Below are positions 11,279 through 23,440 of a stretch of 64,000 nucleotides of DNA, piece by piece. Below the pieces are notes generated by a model, which worked only from the letters and a program-made list of their open reading frames with translations, was not told where the DNA came from and made no database searches. Position numbers and translations under genes: made by a program. Source of the DNA: Balaenoptera acutorostrata (taxonomy: Eukaryota > Chordata > Mammalia > Artiodactyla > Balaenopteridae); the NCBI RefSeq assembly GCF_949987535.1, contig NC_080077.1:36359389-36423388 (forward strand), given 5' to 3'. Every line of letters starts with the position of its first letter. Position 1 is the first letter of the stretch.

Positions 11279-12827
11279 AAGAGATCCAAATGGGAGTAAC
11301 CATTTTGAGTTCCCATAAAACAAAAGTTCCTAATGTTCCCAAATGGGACATTCTATTATAGTAAGGTTCAGTATTTGAACCCTCACTACAGAATGTTTTA
11401 TAAGAAAAATATGTAAATACAGCAAATTCTGAGCTGTTTTCAGAGATGGAACAAGCTTTTAAAAATATCGTGTTTATTTTCCCCCTGTAAATTTTCCTAT
11501 TAGTAACTCAAACTAATTTTAGATCAAGTATTTTGGGGAAAGAAAGTTTGCACTTTTGTTTTGTTAAACTCACATGTAAGAGATGAAGAGTTTATAGTTG
11601 TAAAGAAGCCCAGTGTGGAGATTATAAAGTCTTTTGTTATAAAACATAACACTAATATTATTCACAGCCATGTTTACTTGTAATTTTAAAGAGTTAGAAT
11701 CTTCCTGCGTCAGTGGTCATTTAGCACCTTCTACAGTATATTTTAAACTCTAAAAACATTTTTTCCTGGTGGGAAGAATCTCATATTTCCAAGGGCAAGT
11801 GAAAGGCTAACATCAAAAGATTTGAGGCAGGGTCAAAATTCCAAAAATCTTTTCCTCTCCCAAGAGCAGGTGAGATATACAGATTTTTGCCCATCCTTGA
11901 TTTCTGAATTTAAAATTCAGTTCATTCTTCTGAGAGGTTATTGTTTATGCACACTTGGAAAAACTCAACTTTCTGTGGAGAGAGAAAGATAGAGACTTGT
12001 GATTACAAAACAGTTTGACAACTTAAGTGCAAATGAATCAGAAACATGTGGATTAAATTTCCCTTGAAATACACATAATTTTTAAAAATTAGGAGGAAAG
12101 GGGCTTGGCAACAAGCATTTTAGTTTCTGCCAAACCCAAAGCGTTTGGAAAATAATCCAGATTGTGGTTGGGCTCTCTCCTTCAGAGTCAATTTTCAATA
12201 CCTGAAGTTTCAAATCACCAATACAACATATACATATAGAAATACTTTAGCACGTCTATTTTTACTATTGTTACTTCCATATTATTTTAGGATCAATAGA
12301 AATCAAAGTGATTGTGAACAAACTGAATCAGAGGTGGGGAGAGATTCCTCATTAGAGGATTGGCATACATTCCCAAAATAAATGGCAGCAAGCTTATTCT
12401 AAAGAATGCTGGCATATGAGTATCTCACACACTGGGAGAAGCAAAGGCATTCAGAGAAAAGGATAGTATATATTTTAGGATAGTCACAAAAGTGAAGGTC
12501 CTGCAGGACACTAGGAAACCTAGAAGAGAGCATATCTTTAATCTATCATGATTTTTTTATACTATGATCAATATTACCGAATGAAAAATACCCTCAGGAA
12601 TTCAAAGTCTCATCTATACTTACAGGAGATACCACTATCCTAATATTGAGCATTTTCTCTTATAATTAGAAAGTATTTTTCCCCTTATAGGATAATCCAT
12701 ACAGTATAAATCGTCCTGTTTACAGACAAGGAAACTTCATTCTTAAATGTCCTACATGCATGAAGCTTTGGATTCCCATATAGTAACTATTTAAAAATCT
12801 GTTGACTACATAGACATGGAAAAGGAA

Positions 12828-12887
12828 AAAAGGGGAAAAGGAAGGAAGGAAGGAAGGAAAGAAGGGAAGGAAGGAAGGGGAAAGATA
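12828..12887 (+). repeat. (GGAA)n microsatellite
   Basis: Purine tract with consecutive ggaa units, strongest at 12839-12858 and again at 12864-12878, interrupted by aaagaag. Many ETS-type GGAA cores lie in tandem. Confidence 0.9.
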
Positions 12888-13049
12888 GCAAAAAGAAAAA
12901 AAAAGAGGAAGAAAGACTGAATTCCTAGATTTTCTTTGAAGGCAGCTTTTGGAGAATTATAACAAAAAAGCACTAAATGTCCCTGGGGTATTTAGGAACA
13001 AAACTGCAATCTTAGCAAAGCAAACAGTGACAGCAGAAATAAAACCAGT

Positions 13050-13200
13050 ACCACCTATGAGTGCCAACACTGTGCTTCACGTGCATTGTCTGTTTTAATG
13101 TCAACACAAACTCACAGGACAAAAAGTTATAAGCTAATTAACTCACCTAAGGCTTTAGGACTGGATTCAGAGTCAAGTCCTTCTCAGTCTAGAGCTCAAG
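13050..13200 (-). repeat. MIR remnant
   Basis: Degraded reverse-complement MIR order: gtgccaacactgtgcttcac, a cattgtctgttttaatgtca segment, aactcacaggacaaaaagtt, aactcacctaaggctttagg and a terminal agtcaagtccttctcagtct segment. Low conservation. Confidence 0.55.
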
Positions 13201-14691
13201 CACTCATTCACTTCGTCTCTTTCCCTAACATGTTCCGCAGCAAGCCTCCCTCAATCCAACACTCGTTTGTTCAAACCCTTCATTATCAATTAGGAAACTA
13301 CTATCTAACGCAGTTACTGAGGTCAGCAATGTGTCCTTCCCGAGAGTGCAGCAGGATCCCTGAAGCGAATCTTACCACACAGGGGTCAGCTGCCTGTACA
13401 CTCAGAATATAAGAACACTTTCAAATTTAACACACTCTTTTCTATTTATTCAAAATCTGTTCTAATTTTATAAACAGCTGTCTTTTAGGAGATACAAATT
13501 AAGTAAGGAGAGTTAACATCATGTTAGTAAGGAATAGAACTTCTTTACAGAGAACTTGGGATTTTTAAAGCCATATACATTTTAAAAAATGTATTTGCTC
13601 AGATATCTCAAAAAAGTATATAATTTTCTTATATTGTAGTACTATATATTATTAATCTCCAATTGGGTGATAAGAGAGAATATAAATAAGAGTATCAGAT
13701 ATTTAGCTTATTTGATCAGGTCATTAACTTTCAAATGTACCTACAAATCAGTAACACCCACTTTCTTCATAGGTTGGTCTATATTAATATTTAATTATTA
13801 AGGTCAGCTTTTTTTAGATTCAACTATTTGCTATTTTAATTCCCAAAACTATTCTAATTGCCACATGACCGAATTTTTACTAAAAAATGTTATTATTTAA
13901 GAGAATAAATGTATCTCTCTTGAAATAAAAAATTCTATAGATCAGAAAATTTTCAAATAAAATAATCTTTGGGTCACATTCTTTGTCTCAAAATATGGGC
14001 ATTTTTGTCTCCCCGAAATATATAATAAAGCCAAATTAGTTCATGGAACCTGTGTTTAATGAAAAACTCTATGAATAGAAAATAATCATTTAAGTTCACT
14101 GGTTCAACATTTATTAAGTATCATTATTTTCAAGACATTGTACTGGGGATTAAGTAAATAAGATTTTGTTCTGCCTTTAAGGAAACTGAAACAGACCCAG
14201 CAATCTCTCAGTAGCATGTGTGATATAAGGATATATTCCTCAGAATAAAAGAAGCGTTCCTTTCCCCATATTTCATCATGCCCTCAGTAAAGTGTGAACC
14301 ATTAGTGCAACTCTTAATTGAATGTATTAACTACATCTAGGCCCAAATGTTCCATTTGCTGCTGCTTCTTACCTAAATTGAACCTGTAGAACCTAGGTTC
14401 AAACAGCAGAAAAGGAAAGCTGGTAAAGTAAAATTGACGTCAGAGAAAGAGTCAGAAAATACATTTGCTTGGGAGTTAAAATCACTTTGAGGCACTTCCT
14501 GTACTTTTTTGCCTTAATTCGTTTAATAAGTATGTACGGCACGTCTCTGTTTTAGGCACCTGGGAATTAGAGATGAGCAAGAGCGAGTCACTGACACAGC
14601 TTACATTCCAGAAGCACTTAGATAGCCTCCCTGTTTCCACCCCATTTGCCTTGGACTTTGCCATTGAGGCAGAAGAGAGCCTGGGGTTCAC
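13201..14691. other. Non-coding interval, no gene seen
   Basis: Very AT-rich from 13400 to 14100. Near 14110-14210 and 14515-14615 there are old repeat-like phrases (tttattaagtatcattattt; aataagtatgtacggcacg). No exon. Confidence 0.45.
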
Positions 14692-14831
14692 CTGGAAACA
14701 CCCCCTCCTTTTATTTATTTTTTTTTTGGCGGGGTCTTAGTTCCCAGACCAGGGATCGAACCCAGCCCTGGCAGTGAAAGTGCCGAGTCCTAATCACTGG
14801 ACAGCCAGGGAATTCCCTGGAACCCCCCTTG
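14692..14831 (-). mobile_element. CHR-1-type SINE, minus strand
   Basis: Read on the minus strand it begins gggaattccctgg at about 14817 and runs through a B-box-like ggttcgatccc segment (14756-14766) to an A-tail, seen here as a T-run at 14712-14728. Flanks ctggaaacaccccct (from 14692) and ctggaacccccct (from 14818) are probably a degraded TSD with a small indel. Confidence 0.85.
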
Positions 14832-16893
14832 TAAAGTTACTTTCTTACATTATCAAGCAGTAATGTTCATGTAATACTTTACTCAAAATAAAAACACTTG
14901 AAAATAAACTTTAAGATATTAAATCATCACCTGAGTTTTCTCTGAAGGACTCACAACAAGTAAAGGTGACTTGGGGAGGCACATTCCTCTTCCTCCTGCC
15001 ATGTGAAAGACAAGCCCCTTCGAGGTGCCACCTGTGGGGTGTGGGACGACCAGCCCCCTTCTTCCACCGTCAGACTACAAGGCTCTTTCTTGCCATAATG
15101 AAGAGGCTGATTGATGGAGTCACCTTCCCCACTGCTGACACTCTTATCTTTCTCAGTTTAGCAGTAACAGACATGACCTGCTCCCTACCAGCTGGGCCCT
15201 GTGTGAGGGGCCCGTCCATCACTCCATGTCCCCACTCCATCTGTTCGCCCCTCCTCCAAATTTCAGCCCATATGCCTACTGGCAGCAACCAATATGTCTG
15301 TCTGTCAGTAGCTCTGTAATGAGACCAATTTATAAGGTCATATAATCCTGACTCGTAAGGAGGAAAAAAAAAGCCTGTCCCAGTTACTGAGAGAAAGTCA
15401 CCTTTGCCTCTGGTTCTCATGACTGTGGGAGGTCATGTATGAAAAACCAAGAAATAACTTAAAATTAATTTCAAATGGTCTGTTTTCCACCAAATTTCCT
15501 TTAAAAGACACCCCCTCTGTTTTGCTTTATTTGTCAGTGATCTTAGCTAGAAGTTGCAAAATGAAAATATTGACCTTTAGGGAGGAAACTAAGGTCGAGA
15601 CACAATTTAGCTTACTCTGTCAAATAAGTGAACATTCTACTTCAATTCCAGTAGTGTTTGTGGTTATCAGCACACCCTCTCTCTCACTTGCATAGGAAGT
15701 TTATGCACAGGATTTCCAAGGACCTGTCAGTAAGAGTTGCATGTTTATAGGGCACAGCAGAATTTTCCCCAGGAACGTTTTGTGCCTTCAGCTGACTAGT
15801 GCAAATTAAGTTCTATGACAGTTTTGCCCACAGGCTAAGAGCACCTCATTACATTTTATTGAATGCAAATAATTGCAATCAAAGCATATGTAAGCACAAT
15901 GCAACCAGTGAGTCTTTCTTTATGATATCAGCTGTCACGGGCTGTGTATTACTTTCCTTTTCTACAAAGCATGGCACCTTATACCATGCAAGTCCCTAGA
16001 GATTACACTCAACAACTGTTAATTAGTTATGATATGTGAATGTTGCTGTGTTTAACAGGAACAGATGAAGACCAAACACTGGATTGAAGTAAAAGCCTTC
16101 CAGGATATCTAAACTTGGAGAATTATCGGTTTGTGCTTCTTCATCACTGAGGGACTCATGCTGACTGATCCAAAAGCCCCTGCTCAGCCTGGTTGCAGAG
16201 TTCAGAGTTGATTTCCTGGCTACAGTCATTCCATCCCCACACCCTGCCGTCCCTTCTCCATCACCAATGTAACCCTTGACTAAGAGGCAAGTGTGTGAAG
16301 GAGGCAGTCGGTGAAATGAATGCCAAACACTGCCATGCCTCAATGTTTTAAATTTTTAACTCAGCCCATTGCTTACACTTCATTTCTGTATTTCTGACCC
16401 CTAGAACCACAACTTCCTACTGGTAGAAATTATAGTTACCTGGTTAATAACTAAGCTTAATTCTAGTTAGTGTTGCTTATGGGTCTGGTCATAATCCTCT
16501 ACAGCAACAAAAAATGTTCAGTTTTATGTAGAATCAGGCACCCGATGAGGGAGAATAATTACATGTTCTGAACGTGCTAATGCTGTCTTTCTTAGGACTT
16601 CCTTTTGTAATTAAGGAACATTTGTTAATTTGTATAAAATATAACAAAATTTAGAACTGGTATCTTCAAAGTTGGGGCTCTTTTTAGTAATTAATGTATA
16701 TAATAATAATTAAATTTACTTTACCTAAAGCTAAATATTTTGTTTTCTATGTTAAAGTATTAAGCCCAGCATACAACTATTTCTTTTTTTTTTTTTTTTT
16801 GACCATGAATATTACCAGGCTTTGAGATTTTATTTTAATTTAATAAAAATAACCTATTTTCCTTCATATATGTCATTTGATTGGCCTACCATT
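14832..16893. other. Non-repeat interval, possible conserved non-coding DNA
   Basis: Mixed-composition sequence, particularly 15060-15560 and 16040-16340. Open frames of 86-117 codons occur on both strands over the same bases, which argues for chance. No start context, domain or splice pattern supports a gene. A 19 T run lies at about 16783-16800. Confidence 0.4.
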
Positions 16894-17288
16894 AAAAAAG
16901 AAGCTTTTGGGCTTCCCTGGTGGCGCAGTGGTTGAGAATCTGCCTGCTAATGCAGGGGACACGGGTTCGAGCCCTGGTCTGGGAAGATCCCACATGCCAC
17001 GGAGCAGCTGGGCCCGTGAGCCACAACTACTGAGCCTGCGCGTCTGGAGCCTGTGCCCCGCAACGGGAGGGGCCGCGATAGTGAAAGGCCCGCGCACCGC
17101 GATGAAGAGCGGTCCCCGCACCGCGATGAAGAGTGGCCCCCACTTGCCGTAACCAGAGAAAGCCCTCGCACGAACCGAAGACCCAACACAGCCAAAAATA
17201 AATAAATAAATAAATAAAGTAGCTATAAAATTAAAAAAAAAAAAAAAAAAAGCTTTAAAAAAAAAAAAAAAAAAAAAAGAAGCTTTTG
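16894..17288 (+). mobile_element. CHR-2 SINE with internal 24 bp duplication
   Basis: TSD aaaaaagaagcttttg at 16894-16909 and 17273-17288. A box tggcgcagtgg at 16921-16931 and B box ggttcgagccc at 16964-16974. The unit gcaccgcgatgaagag plus eight bases is present twice in tandem (17094-17117 and 17118-17141). The tail is long, with A-runs at 17233-17250 and 17257-17278. The 181-codon minus-strand open frame here is only read-through of this GC-rich element. Confidence 0.97.
17094..17141 (+). repeat. 24 bp tandem duplication in CHR-2
   Basis: The two 24 bp units differ at three positions (agcggtcccc versus agtggccccc). The CHR-2 copies at 5.1 and 56.4 kb have one unit only, so this marks a subgroup. 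Confidence 0.9.
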
Positions 17289-17929
17289 TTGAATTTCCAG
17301 TAGTGACGGTCCTGTATAGATCTACCCATATTCTTTCACATAATTTCTCTTTTGATTGGCATTTGCAGAACAGCTGGCTGGGTTTGTTTTTTAGCCTATA
17401 GCTAAAGAGCAAAATCAATCAGCCTGAAATAGATTTCAGAGAAAAATACATAGAATATTCTATTCAATGGGTTTTGGATATATCTAAATCTCATCATATT
17501 TTTAATAAAAATGGGACTTGCCTAATTTATATTTTAAGATTATTCATCATTGTAGTATAAAGAATCTAGGAGTAAAGTCTCTAGAGAGAAACTGGTGATT
17601 TGAAATTTAAAAATTGCTTTGCATCTATATTTTTGTCTCTAATATAGAGGCTGGAAAAAATGGGCAGTTGTGAAAAATTGACCTATAATCTTTTGAGTGT
17701 AACATTGAATAACGGAAGTATTCAGATATATGTAGGCCAAAGCTGTAGATGAAACTTGGAGACTACATAACTACATAACTACATAACTACAAAAGGGGTT
17801 TGTTGGTTTCACCATAACATAGGGGACATATCAGTCTGCTTTCCTGAGACACAGCTTTGCTCAGGGATCCAGGAAGTTATGTGCGAGAGCTCAGGAAAGA
17901 AAGAAAAAGAAAAAGGAAAAAAAAGCAGG
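17289..17929. other. Non-coding interval with 8 bp tandem repeat
   Basis: AT-rich, no gene. Contains actacata repeated about 3.6 times at 17762-17790. Confidence 0.6.
17762..17790. repeat. (ACTACATA)n short tandem repeat
   Basis: Three full copies of the 8 bp unit plus actac, without interruption. Confidence 0.95.
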
Positions 17930-18500
17930 GTCCACTTATGAGAATGAAAGTTGTGCCGTGTCTCTGGAAAGCAGGGTGCTGGGCCTCTGAGCTGAGAACT
18001 AGGGTTAGGAAGATTAGCAGAGGCTGGATAGGGAAGGTCCAGCTAAGCAGTTTGGAGTTGGTCCTTAGAGTAACAGCTTTTTAAGAGGATTAACATGATA
18101 GGGTTACATTCTAGGAAGAAGCCTCTAGTTGCAACACGAGAAATGAAGGAGTCTGGGGAGAGAATGGAGGTGGGAGAACAAGTACAATAATACTGTTTTG
18201 GCAAGAAATGTTGAGCCTCCTGAAGCAGTGTGAATGGAGACAGGGGACCCATTGAAAGCTATTAAAGAGTTAGAGTTATTAGGTCTTGGTGACTGACTGG
18301 ATTTGGGTGTTTAGAAGAAACAGGAGGCAGGAAGGGATCAGAGATTTCTGATTTGAGTAACTGAGAGATACTCTTCTATGGCAAGCAGAGGAAAGAACAG
18401 GTTTGGAGGAAAATATGCTAAATTCTTTTGGGATGTGTTGAAGTATCTATAGAACATGGATGTAGAGAAACTCAGTGTGCAGCTGAAGCTCTGAAAGAGG
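17930..18500 (+). repeat. Ancient interspersed repeat, family not resolved
   Basis: A run of phrases such as ttaagaggattaacatgata, aatgaaggagtctggggaga, gatttgagtaactgagagat and a final cagctgaagctctgaaag has the order of a widely dispersed old mammalian repeat. I recognise the pattern but cannot name the family safely. Confidence 0.4.
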
Positions 18501-20181
18501 AGTGTGGGATAAGATTTGGATTGTAAGTTTCAGGCAGAGAGAAAATATGAAACCATAGAAGTACATTACATTGCCCAGATTTTCTTAACTACTTACTATA
18601 AACTAAAACGGGACTCAAAACACACTTTCCTGAATGAATCAGAAGCCCTTTCTTTTACTTATATCTCAGGTATTAACCCTGATCTACCCAAGGAAGGGTT
18701 TTCCAGGTTTGGAGGTGAACTGAAGAAAATGTCCTAATGTTCATTTCCCTAGTATGATATGGAAAGCACCATCTAGTGTATCTGTTGTTTCTGGCGCTGC
18801 ACTCCTGTCAAATCACTCATGCTGTTGGGCAGCTGGAAAATGTCTTTGTGGTGGAATAAGTCAGACACGTAGCCACGGGAAGTTTTCCTAGCTGAGCAAC
18901 TTGTACCAAGCCAACCTCATCCATGAAATCTCTGGAAGTTACCCTTCCATGCATCCACTCTAGAACATTGATAGATAGTTTAGCAGTCAAGTGTTTATTT
19001 ATTTATGATAAATAAATATTTATGATTTTTTGATGTACGCACTTCCTTCCTTCTCCTCCTCAGACAAGTAAATCGTAAGACCCTAGATATCAAGGACTGC
19101 CAAATCCAGTTCATTATCTCTGCTCCTTCTTTCTAGTTTCCTCACATTTGGACTCCCCACATTTAGTGGTTTACTATCCTCTTTTCCATGTAACACCAGC
19201 TTGAAGCACAAAGAATTTTAGAGGCTTCAATTTGCACCTAGAGGTACCCACCACATACAGCTTAGGGCGTTCTCCTTATCAGTTGCTCCAGGACACAGTG
19301 CCTCAAGACTGGCCTTTGGACTCTCATGCTGTGCTTAGATCCAAGCTCCTCTCATGGATGTTCTGACATTAACCATCTAATTCCTGCTGGTGAGAGCCCA
19401 AGTAATACTTGTCTCCATTGCCACAGTTTGCAAGGCTAGAGATGTAATTTTATCCATTTCCAAGTTTCTGTCCAGTCCTCTAATTCCTCTTGTTTTTTCC
19501 AATCTTGAAATTGGAGCTCAGAATCTGTCCTCCAGCCCAGTTGCGTCCTGAAGTCTTGAAGCTTTGCTACTTGCAGACACATACAGTTGTCTGAGGACCT
19601 TTAAGATTTTTGTATTTTTAGGAATCACATGGTCAAGAATATGGTCAACAATCTTATTATTCATTACTACTCATTTCTCCTGTCCCCTGGATGTTTGACA
19701 TTTACTGCTTCCTCCCAGGACTAGTGACTGGAAGTGACAGTGAGTCCAGATATTTGCATCCATTCATCTGGATTCCTGAGTAAGGATGACCGGGAGCAGA
19801 GTCAGTAGGTCCTAACACCCACTAATCTTCAACAGAAAGGAAGCAGGAGAAACAAACCTTTGTTGTTTCCATTCACCAAGATTTTTTGGATTGCTAGCTG
19901 CCATAGTGTAAACTAACCTATCCTGAATAATAAAATCACCTTCCTCTCTTTGCTGTTCTTGGGTCACCACTCCTATTATGTTAATTGGCTACTTATCACC
20001 TCTGGGGGTGCTGATTACCAGTGCCAGGCTGACCAATATCTTGCCTTGCCTCCTGGACTAAATCTCAGAACAGAGGATTTGACTTAGAGCAAAGAGGAGT
20101 TTTCTTGAAATAAGAGCTTTAACGATTATAATTCTAAAAGTTAGAAAAGAGGAGATGGAAATTTTGTTCTTTGTGAATGCT
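18501..20181. other. Non-coding interval, no gene seen
   Basis: Mixed composition without an identifiable exon. A 73-codon open frame at 18516-18737 has no recognisable features. A direct repeat of tttatgataaata phrases occurs near 19001-19026. Confidence 0.45.
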
Positions 20182-21333
20182 TAAAAATGGGATAAAAGCT
20201 TTTGTGCAGCAAAGCTTTTGCATTGACAAAATGAAAAGAAAACCTACTGAATGGGAGAAAATATTTGCAAATGATATGACCAATAAGGAGTTAATATTCA
20301 AAATATATAAACAGCTCATACAACTCAACAACAGAAAAAAAACCCCAACCCAATTAAAAAATGGGCAGAGGCCTGAATAGACATTTCTCCAAAGAGGACA
20401 TGCAGATAGCCAACAGGTACATGAAAAGATGCTCATCACTAATCATTAGGGAGATGCAAATCAAAACCACAATGAGATATCACCTCATACCTGTCAGAAT
20501 GGCTATCATCAAAGAGAACACAAATAACAAGTGTTGGCAAGGATGTGGGGAAAGGGAACACTTGTACACTGTTGGTAAGAATGTAAATTGGTGCAGCCAC
20601 TGGGTATGCAGTATGAAGTTTTCTCAAAAAACTAAAAATAGAACTACCATATGATCCAGCCATTCCACTCTGGGGTATAAATCCAAAAAAAACGAAAACA
20701 ATAATTCAGAAAGATATGTGCACTCCAGTATTCATAGCAGAATTATTTACAATTGCCAAGATATGGAAGCAAATTAAGTGTCATCAACAGATGAATGGAT
20801 AAAGAAGATGTGGTATATATATACAATGGAATACTACTCAGCCATAAAAGTAATGTAATTTTGCCATTTGCAGCAATATGGATGGACTTGGAGGGAACTA
20901 TGCTAACCGAAATAACTCAAAAAAAGACACATACTGTATGATACCACTTATATGTGGAATCTAAAAAATACAACAAACTAGTGAAATAGCAAAAAGAAAC
21001 AGACTCACAGTCATAGAGAACAAATAGTGGTTACCAGTGGGGAGAGGGGACAGGGGAGGAGCAATATAGAGGTAGGGGATTAAGAGGTACAAACTATTAT
21101 GTATAAAATAAACTACAAGGATATATTGTACAACACAAGAACTATAGCCAATATTTTATAATAACTATAAATGGAGTATCACCTTTAAAAATTGTGAATC
21201 ACTATATTGTACACCTGTAGCTTATATAATATTGTACATCAACTATACTTCAATTAAAAATAAATAAATAAATAAACAAATCACTACATTAACAAAATAG
21301 AAATAAAAAATGAAAATAAATAAAAATGGGATA
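20182..21333 (+). mobile_element. 5'-truncated L1, + strand, 13 bp TSD
   Basis: The identical 13 bp flank taaaaatgggata occurs at 20182-20194 and 21321-21333. The insert contains the C-terminal end of L1 ORF2 (for example gaagatgtggtatatatata followed by caatggaatactactcagcc near 20806-20842) and a 3' UTR ending in an AAATAAATAAATAA-rich tail (21256-21320). The ORF2 frame is broken by several stops. Only about the last 1.1 kb of the L1 was copied, as is usual for truncated insertions. Confidence 0.93.
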
Positions 21334-21884
21334 TAGATTGGATCAATCTGGAATGACTTAAGGCAATTCTGCCTGAAGGCAACGGGATGGACTGAGGCTG
21401 ACTACAAACAAAAATTCTGTTACTTAACAAGGGTCCCACTGAATAGTGCATCTCTACAATAATGGCTCATCATTGCAAAAACAGTAAACATAAAGTTTGT
21501 TAGACTTATTGCAGAAAAAAAAGTGCTATTTTCGCTAGATAGCTATTGTAGTGATGCACCCTCTAATAAGATGAATGTTAAGTTGATATAACTAATTAAA
21601 ATCAGTATAACAAAAACTACAAAAGTATATTGGCATGCATGCCTCAGGGAATCACACGGCACCCCAGAGAGCTCACTCTGCATTGGAACCACAATGTCCT
21701 CTACATCAAGAAGACTTCAGGACAATGTCCTCTTGCCAAGGACATTGGCACACCTGAATTAACAGAAAAAAGAAGATGGACTGATGCATCTTCTAATGCC
21801 ACTTCCTAGGAGGACAAGAGTGGAAAATACTAGTCTTAATCCTGCTCCATTCAGTGGACTAACTGTTTTCCTTCACTGAAAGAA
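21334..21884. other. Non-coding interval between L1s
   Basis: No gene. Holds a 12 bp perfect palindrome (ggcatgcatgcc at 21632-21643). The left end (gattggatcaatctggaatg) loosely resembles the end of an old LINE, but too little remains to classify. Confidence 0.45.
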
Positions 21885-23440
21885 GATAGAACCACCTTTC
21901 AAAAAATCAGCTTTGTTGAATTATAAATTACATTTTAAAAAATGTACAGATTTTAAAGTATAGTTCAAAGTAAATGCCGTGCGACTACCACCCCCATTAA
22001 GGATAAGGAAGAGTTCCACAATCCCAGAAGTTTCCCTCATATCATTTTGCAGTCAATACCCCTCTCCTTGTTAACTGGACTTCTGTCATCATAGCTTAGT
22101 ATTTCCTGTTCTAGAATGTCATATGTAATCATGTGGTATGCACTATTTTGTGTGACTTCTTTCTCTCCATATAATGTTTCTGAGATTCATCCATGTTGTT
22201 AAGCCTATCAGTAGTTAATAGAGTTGTACTGCTGAGTAGTATTCCTTATGTGAATGGACCACAATTTGTTTACCCATTCACCTGCTGATGGACATGTGGA
22301 ATGATTCCAGATCTGGTTATTATAAATAAATACATAGCAGTGAAATTGCTAAGTCATAAGATAGGTTTTTGTTTAACTTTATAAGAAACTTCCAAATTAT
22401 TTTCCAAAGTGATGCACAATTTTATATTCCTATGGACAATGTATGAGAGTTCCAGTTAATGTTAGTTTTAATTTGTATTTCCTTCATTGACTAATGATGT
22501 TGAGCAACTGTTCATGTGCCATTGTATATATGTGTGTCTCTATACCTGTATGTATCTCTGTGTCTGTGAATGTGTGTGAAGTGTCTTTTGAGTCTTTTCC
22601 TCATTTAAAAAAATCTGGTTATCATTTTGTTAGTGAGCTGTAGGAGATTTTTAATATGTTCTAGATGGAAGTTCTTTTTCAGATATATACATCATGATTA
22701 TTTTCTCTTATTCTGTGGCTTACTTTTTCATTTTTTTAAATATGTCTTTTGAAAAACAGTAATTTTTAATTTATATGAAACCCAATTTATAATTATTTCC
22801 TTTTTTTTCTTTTTTCTTTTTTGATGTCCTAAGAAAACTTCGCCTGCTCCAAGATCAAGAAGATACATCATGAAGATATTGTTCTATGTTTTCTTCTAGA
22901 AGTTTTATAGTTTTAGGTCTACAATATGTTTTTAGTTAGCTTTTGTGAAAAATGAGAGAGAGAAATCAAAGTTATTTTTAAAACAAATATTTAGTATTCT
23001 AGCACCATTTGTTGAAAAGACTATTATTTCCACATTGAATTATCTTGGTGTGTTTTCAAAAATCAGTTAACTGTATATGACTTTATTTTTAGAATTTTTA
23101 ATCCTGTTTCATTGATCTACTTGTCTATTCCTATGCCAATACCACACTATCTTAATTAGTTAGCTCTATAGTAAGTCTTGAAATCAGATGTTATAAACTC
23201 TCTCTGTTCTTCTTTTACAAAGTTGTATTGTCTAATCTAAGTACTTTGAATTTCTATATGAATTTTGGCATCAGTGTATCAATTTCTATCAAAAAGCCTG
23301 CTAGGATTTTGGTGAGAATTGCATTGAATCAAGAATTGACCTCTTTAAAATATTGAGTCTTTTATTTCATCACTATGGTGTACCTTTCTAGTTAGTTAAA
23401 TCTTCCTTAATTTCTCTTAGCAATGTTTTATGGTTTTGAG
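21885..23440 (-). mobile_element. Ancient L1, segment 1 (3' UTR and ORF2 C-terminus)
   Basis: Reverse-complement L1: 3' UTR phrase cagctttgttgaattataaa at about 21910, then ORF2 3' sequence (tgaatggaccacaatttgtt; tgctgatggacatgtggaat) and further ORF2 sequence to about 23440. More diverged than the L1 at 25.8-33.7 kb. It continues at 25241-25823 and 33676-35650, so it is one element split by later insertions. No intact frame. Confidence 0.8.

Larger units (their letters stand above)
10366..13049. other. Non-coding interval with G-rich and hairpin motifs
   Basis: No exon recognised. Holds a G4-type run (10635-10663), an inverted repeat (11252-11278) and a GGAA microsatellite (12828-12887). 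The part near 11050-11400 is non-repetitive with mixed composition. Open frames (65-78 codons) have no domain signal. Confidence 0.45.

Noticed and set aside
16873..17418. 181-codon open frame on the minus strand
   Set aside because: It is read-through of the CHR-2 SINE and its poly-A tail; similar frames appear in each CHR-2 copy.
20134..20663. Hydrophobic minus-strand frames resembling membrane proteins
   Set aside because: Antisense of the L1 ORF2 C-terminal region; the same effect is seen in other L1 copies here.
21632..21643. 12 bp perfect palindrome ggcatgcatgcc
   Set aside because: Real but short; with 64 kb searched, one such palindrome is not surprising.
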